Positions 61,708 to 64,000 of a stretch of 64,000 nucleotides of DNA are shown here, piece by piece. Both the position numbers and the translations under genes were made by a program. The stretch's first letter is position 1; the number at the start of each line of letters is the position of its first letter. The notes under the pieces were generated by a model. It saw only the letters and a list, made by a program, of their open reading frames with translations, made no database searches and was not told the DNA's origin. Source of the DNA: Pseudomonas putida (GTDB lineage: Bacteria; Pseudomonadota; Gammaproteobacteria; Pseudomonadales; Pseudomonadaceae); the NCBI RefSeq assembly GCF_003228315.1, contig NZ_CP029693.1:4701501-4765500 (forward strand), given 5' to 3'.

Positions 61708-62886
61708 ATGGCTTGGAATGAGCCGGGTGGCAACTCGAATAATCAGGATCCTTGGGGTGGCAAGCGCCGTAACAACGGCGATCGCAAGGGGCCTCCGGAT
61801 CTCGACGAGGCCTTCCGAAAGCTGCAGGAAAGCCTGAACGGGTTGTTCGGTGGTGGTAAGAAACGTGGTGGGGATGACGGCGGTGGTCCGGGCAGGAGTG
61901 GCGGCTTCGGCGGTCTGCTCGGCATCGGTCTGGTCGTAGCCGCCGCTGTCTGGCTGTACAGCGCGGTCTATGTCGTCGACGAGCAGGAGCAAGCCGTGGT
62001 GCTGCGCTTCGGCAAGTACTACGAAACCGTCGGCCCGGGCCTGAACATCTATTTCCCGCCGATCGACAAGAAGTACATGGAAAACGTCACGCGTGAGCGT
62101 GCGTACACCAAGCAGGGTCAAATGCTGACTGAAGACGAAAACATCGTCGAAGTGCCGCTGACCGTGCAGTACAAGATCAGCAACCTGCAGGATTTCGTGC
62201 TGAGCGTCGATCAGCCGGAAATCAGCCTGCAGCACGCGACTGACAGCGCCTTGCGCCATGTGGTGGGTTCCACCGCGATGGACCAGGTGTTGACCGAAGG
62301 TCGTGAGCAGATGGCCGGCGAAATCAAGGAGCGTCTGCAGCGCTTCATGGATACCTACCGCACCGGTATCACCGTGACCCAGGTCAACGTGCAGAGCGCA
62401 GCGGCACCGCGTGAAGTTCAGGAAGCCTTCGATGACGTGATCCGTGCCCGTGAAGACGAGCAGCGGTCGCGCAACCAGGCTGAAACCTATGCCAACGGCG
62501 TCGTGCCGGAAGCTCGTGGTCAGGCCCAGCGCATTCTCGAAGATGCCAACGGTTACCGCGATGAAACGATCTCGCGCGCCAAGGGTGAGGCCGATCGCTT
62601 CACCAAGCTGGTTGCCGAGTACCGCAAGGCGCCTGAAGTGACTCGTCAGCGTCTGTATCTGGACACCATGCAGGAAGTCTTCAGCAACACCAGCAAGGTT
62701 CTCGTGACCGGCAACAAGAATGGCCAGAGCAATCTGCTTTACCTGCCGCTGGACAAGATGATCGACAGTAGTGGCCGCAGCACCAGCACACCGATGAGCA
62801 GTGCGGCAGCTACCAGCAATGAAGCGAATGCACGTGCGGCAGCTGATCTGCAGCAACAGCCAGCACGTACCAGGGAGAGTCGCTGA
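61708..62886 (+). CDS. hflK: FtsH protease modulator HflK
   Basis: 392 residues from the ATG at 61708 (GGAGAGC upstream). A Gly/Asn/Lys-rich cytosolic N-terminus (about 1-70, GGKKRGGDDGGG) precedes one transmembrane helix (about 72-90), then an SPFH/band-7 domain (VDEQEQAVVLRFGKYYETVGPGLN onward) with long helical coiled coil (about 230-310). With HflC it forms a periplasmic cage around FtsH. The C-terminal tail is Ser/Thr/Ala-rich. Confidence 0.95.
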   Translation: MAWNEPGGNSNNQDPWGGKRRNNGDRKGPPDLDEAFRKLQESLNGLFGGGKKRGGDDGGGPGRSGGFGGLLGIGLVVAAAVWLYSAVYVVDEQEQAVVLRFGKYYETVGPGLNIYFPPIDKKYMENVTRERAYTKQGQMLTEDENIVEVPLTVQYKISNLQDFVLSVDQPEISLQHATDSALRHVVGSTAMDQVLTEGREQMAGEIKERLQRFMDTYRTGITVTQVNVQSAAAPREVQEAFDDVIRAREDEQRSRNQAETYANGVVPEARGQAQRILEDANGYRDETISRAKGEADRFTKLVAEYRKAPEVTRQRLYLDTMQEVFSNTSKVLVTGNKNGQSNLLYLPLDKMIDSSGRSTSTPMSSAAATSNEANARAAADLQQQPARTRESR

Positions 62887-63755
62887 TGAGCAATAAATCG
62901 CTGATCGCCCTTATTGTCGGCGTCGTCGTGGCGATCGCTGCCTGGAACTGCTTCTACATCGTGGCTCAGACCGAGCGTGCGGTGTTGCTGCAGTTCGGTC
63001 GCGTGGTCCAGACCGATGTTCAGCCAGGCCTGCATGTGAAGGTGCCTTACGTTAACCAGGTGCGCAAATTCGACGCCCGTCTGATGACGCTGGACGCGCC
63101 GACACAACGCTTCCTGACCCTGGAAAAGAAAGCCGTGATGGTCGATGCCTACGCCAAGTGGCGTGTGAAGGACGCCGAGCGTTTCTACACCGCGACTTCC
63201 GGCCTCAAGCAGATTGCCGACGAGCGTCTGTCCCGTCGTCTGGAGTCGGGCCTGCGTGACCAGTTCGGTAAGCGCACCCTGCACGAAGTGGTGTCGGGTG
63301 AGCGTGATGCGCTGATGGCCGACATCACCGCTTCGCTGAACAAGATGGCTGAAAAGGAACTGGGCATCGAAGTGGTCGACGTTCGCGTCAAGACCATCGA
63401 CCTGCCTAAGGAAGTAAACCGCAGTGTGTTCGAGCGTATGAGCACCGAGCGTGAGCGTGAAGCTCGCGAGCACCGCGCCAAGGGTAACGAGCTGGCTGAA
63501 GGCATCCGTGCCGACGCCGATCGTCAACGCCGCGTGCTGCTGGCCGAAGCCTATCGTGAGTCTGAAGAGATTCGCGGTGATGGCGATGCCCAGGCCGCTG
63601 CGATCTACTCCAAGGCTTATGGTCAGGATCAGGAGTTCTACGCGTTCTACCGTAGCCTGCGTGCCTACCGTGAAAGCTTCGCGAATAAATCCGATGTCAT
63701 GGTCCTCGACCCAAGCAGTGACTTCTTCCACTACCTGGAAAAAGCCAAGCCTTGA
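62886..63755 (+). CDS. hflC: FtsH protease modulator HflC
   Basis: 289 residues; its ATG overlaps the hflK stop by one base. It has an N-terminal transmembrane helix (about 5-23) and an SPFH domain (VAQTERAVLLQFGRVVQTDVQPGLHVKVP), followed by charged helices (MSTEREREAREHRAKGNELAEGIRADADRQRRVLLAEAYRESEEIRGDGDA). It pairs with HflK in the FtsH complex. Two hairpins follow the stop. Confidence 0.95.
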   Translation: MSNKSLIALIVGVVVAIAAWNCFYIVAQTERAVLLQFGRVVQTDVQPGLHVKVPYVNQVRKFDARLMTLDAPTQRFLTLEKKAVMVDAYAKWRVKDAERFYTATSGLKQIADERLSRRLESGLRDQFGKRTLHEVVSGERDALMADITASLNKMAEKELGIEVVDVRVKTIDLPKEVNRSVFERMSTEREREAREHRAKGNELAEGIRADADRQRRVLLAEAYRESEEIRGDGDAQAAAIYSKAYGQDQEFYAFYRSLRAYRESFANKSDVMVLDPSSDFFHYLEKAKP

Positions 63756-63771
63756 TACGCGGTTGACCTGA

Positions 63772-63810
63772 ATCACCCCGCCCGGCGGTTAAAACCTCTG
63801 GCGGGGTGAT
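63772..63810 (+). terminator. Hairpin after hflC
   Basis: ATCACCCCGCC (63772-63782) and GGCGGGGTGAT (63800-63810) form a perfect 11-bp stem with a 17-nt loop, 16 bp after the hflC stop. CCTTTG follows, so the T-run is short; it probably ends the hfl operon together with the second hairpin. Confidence 0.7.
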
Positions 63811-63839
63811 CCTTTGGGAAAACGTGTGTATGATGCGGC

Positions 63840-63863
63840 AGCCGGGAAATTCCCGGCTTTTTT
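63840..63863 (+). terminator. Rho-independent terminator
   Basis: AGCCGGGAAATTCCCGGCT forms a strong stem with almost no loop and is followed by six T's. The last 137 bases of the window after it contain no gene that I can support. Confidence 0.88.
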
Positions 63864-64000
63864 GCGTCTGCATGTTTGATTGCTGTTTTTGTGCAGGTGC
63901 CGGAGCCCGATGGCTCGACAGGTTTTACGAGGAAAGTGCTTGGCGAAGCCCATTTCAGGCTTTTCGCTTCGTCGCTCATGCGCGTTGTTTTCGCTGGGCG

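Noticed and set aside
63773..63979. A 68-codon minus-strand frame at the right edge
   Set aside because: It runs through both hairpins after hflC and shows no similarity or ribosome site.
1..64000. CRISPR arrays, tRNA or rRNA genes, insertion sequences, prophage
   Set aside because: No regularly spaced direct repeats, cloverleaf sequences, transposase, integrase or phage genes were seen; the repeated sequences are REP palindromes.

Overview
The window is GC-rich chromosomal DNA from a Pseudomonas of the P. fluorescens type. Evidence: pseudomonad protein sequences throughout, paired REP palindromes of the GGGAGCGAGC type in many gaps, and a gene order that follows, from memory, the P. aeruginosa run from waaC (about PA5011) to hflC (about PA4941). 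No tRNA, rRNA, phage, transposase or CRISPR array is visible. Apart from the partial gene at the left edge, all genes are intact.

Region 1 (1-19.7 kb) builds and exports lipopolysaccharide (LPS) core. The 3' end of waaC is followed by waaG, waaP and three more WaaP/InaA-type kinase-like genes, the last with two kinase domains. A second block has a carbamoyltransferase, a GT4 glycosyltransferase, a Mig-14-like protein, a PIG-L de-N-acetylase and an Ssg-like glycosyltransferase. Next comes a less familiar set: two glycosyltransferases, a convergent kinase-like gene and the O-antigen ligase waaL. The region ends with msbA, a PAPS-type sulfotransferase and hldE, which makes ADP-heptose for waaC/waaF. 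Together these could give a core that is phosphorylated, carbamoylated, possibly deacetylated and possibly sulfated.

Region 2 (19.8-27.2 kb) is mixed: a conserved protein of unknown function, an aldo/keto reductase and FAD oxidoreductase pair, an EmrE-like pump divergent from a LysR regulator, waaA (Kdo transferase) and tolC.

Region 3 (27.3-34.7 kb) holds thiC behind a TPP riboswitch, the pyrimidine transporter gene cytX, a DUF3298 lipoprotein, and the nudF-DUF1249-cpdA-yqiA group (ADP-ribose hydrolysis, cAMP breakdown, esterase).

Region 4 (34.7-50.1 kb) contains the topoisomerase IV genes parE and parC, separated by a secreted phytase-like propeller gene and an anchored aspartic-protease gene. 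It continues with an orphan PqiC-like lipoprotein, an AhpA/YtjB protein divergent from serB, then psd, rhdA and an HDOD gene on the minus strand, divergent from motA-motB. motA and motB are separated by an exactly centred 160-bp imperfect palindrome.

Region 5 (50.1-64 kb) is conserved housekeeping: rsgA/orn divergent, a TRIC-family membrane protein, queG divergent from the compact nnr-tsaE-amiB-mutL-miaA-hfq-hflX-hflK-hflC cluster, closed by two hairpins after hflC.

No wholly new multi-gene system is evident. The best leads are the sulfotransferase in the LPS locus, the kinase array with a member lacking the catalytic Asp, the motA/motB palindrome, and an apparent anti-P1 switch in the thiC leader.
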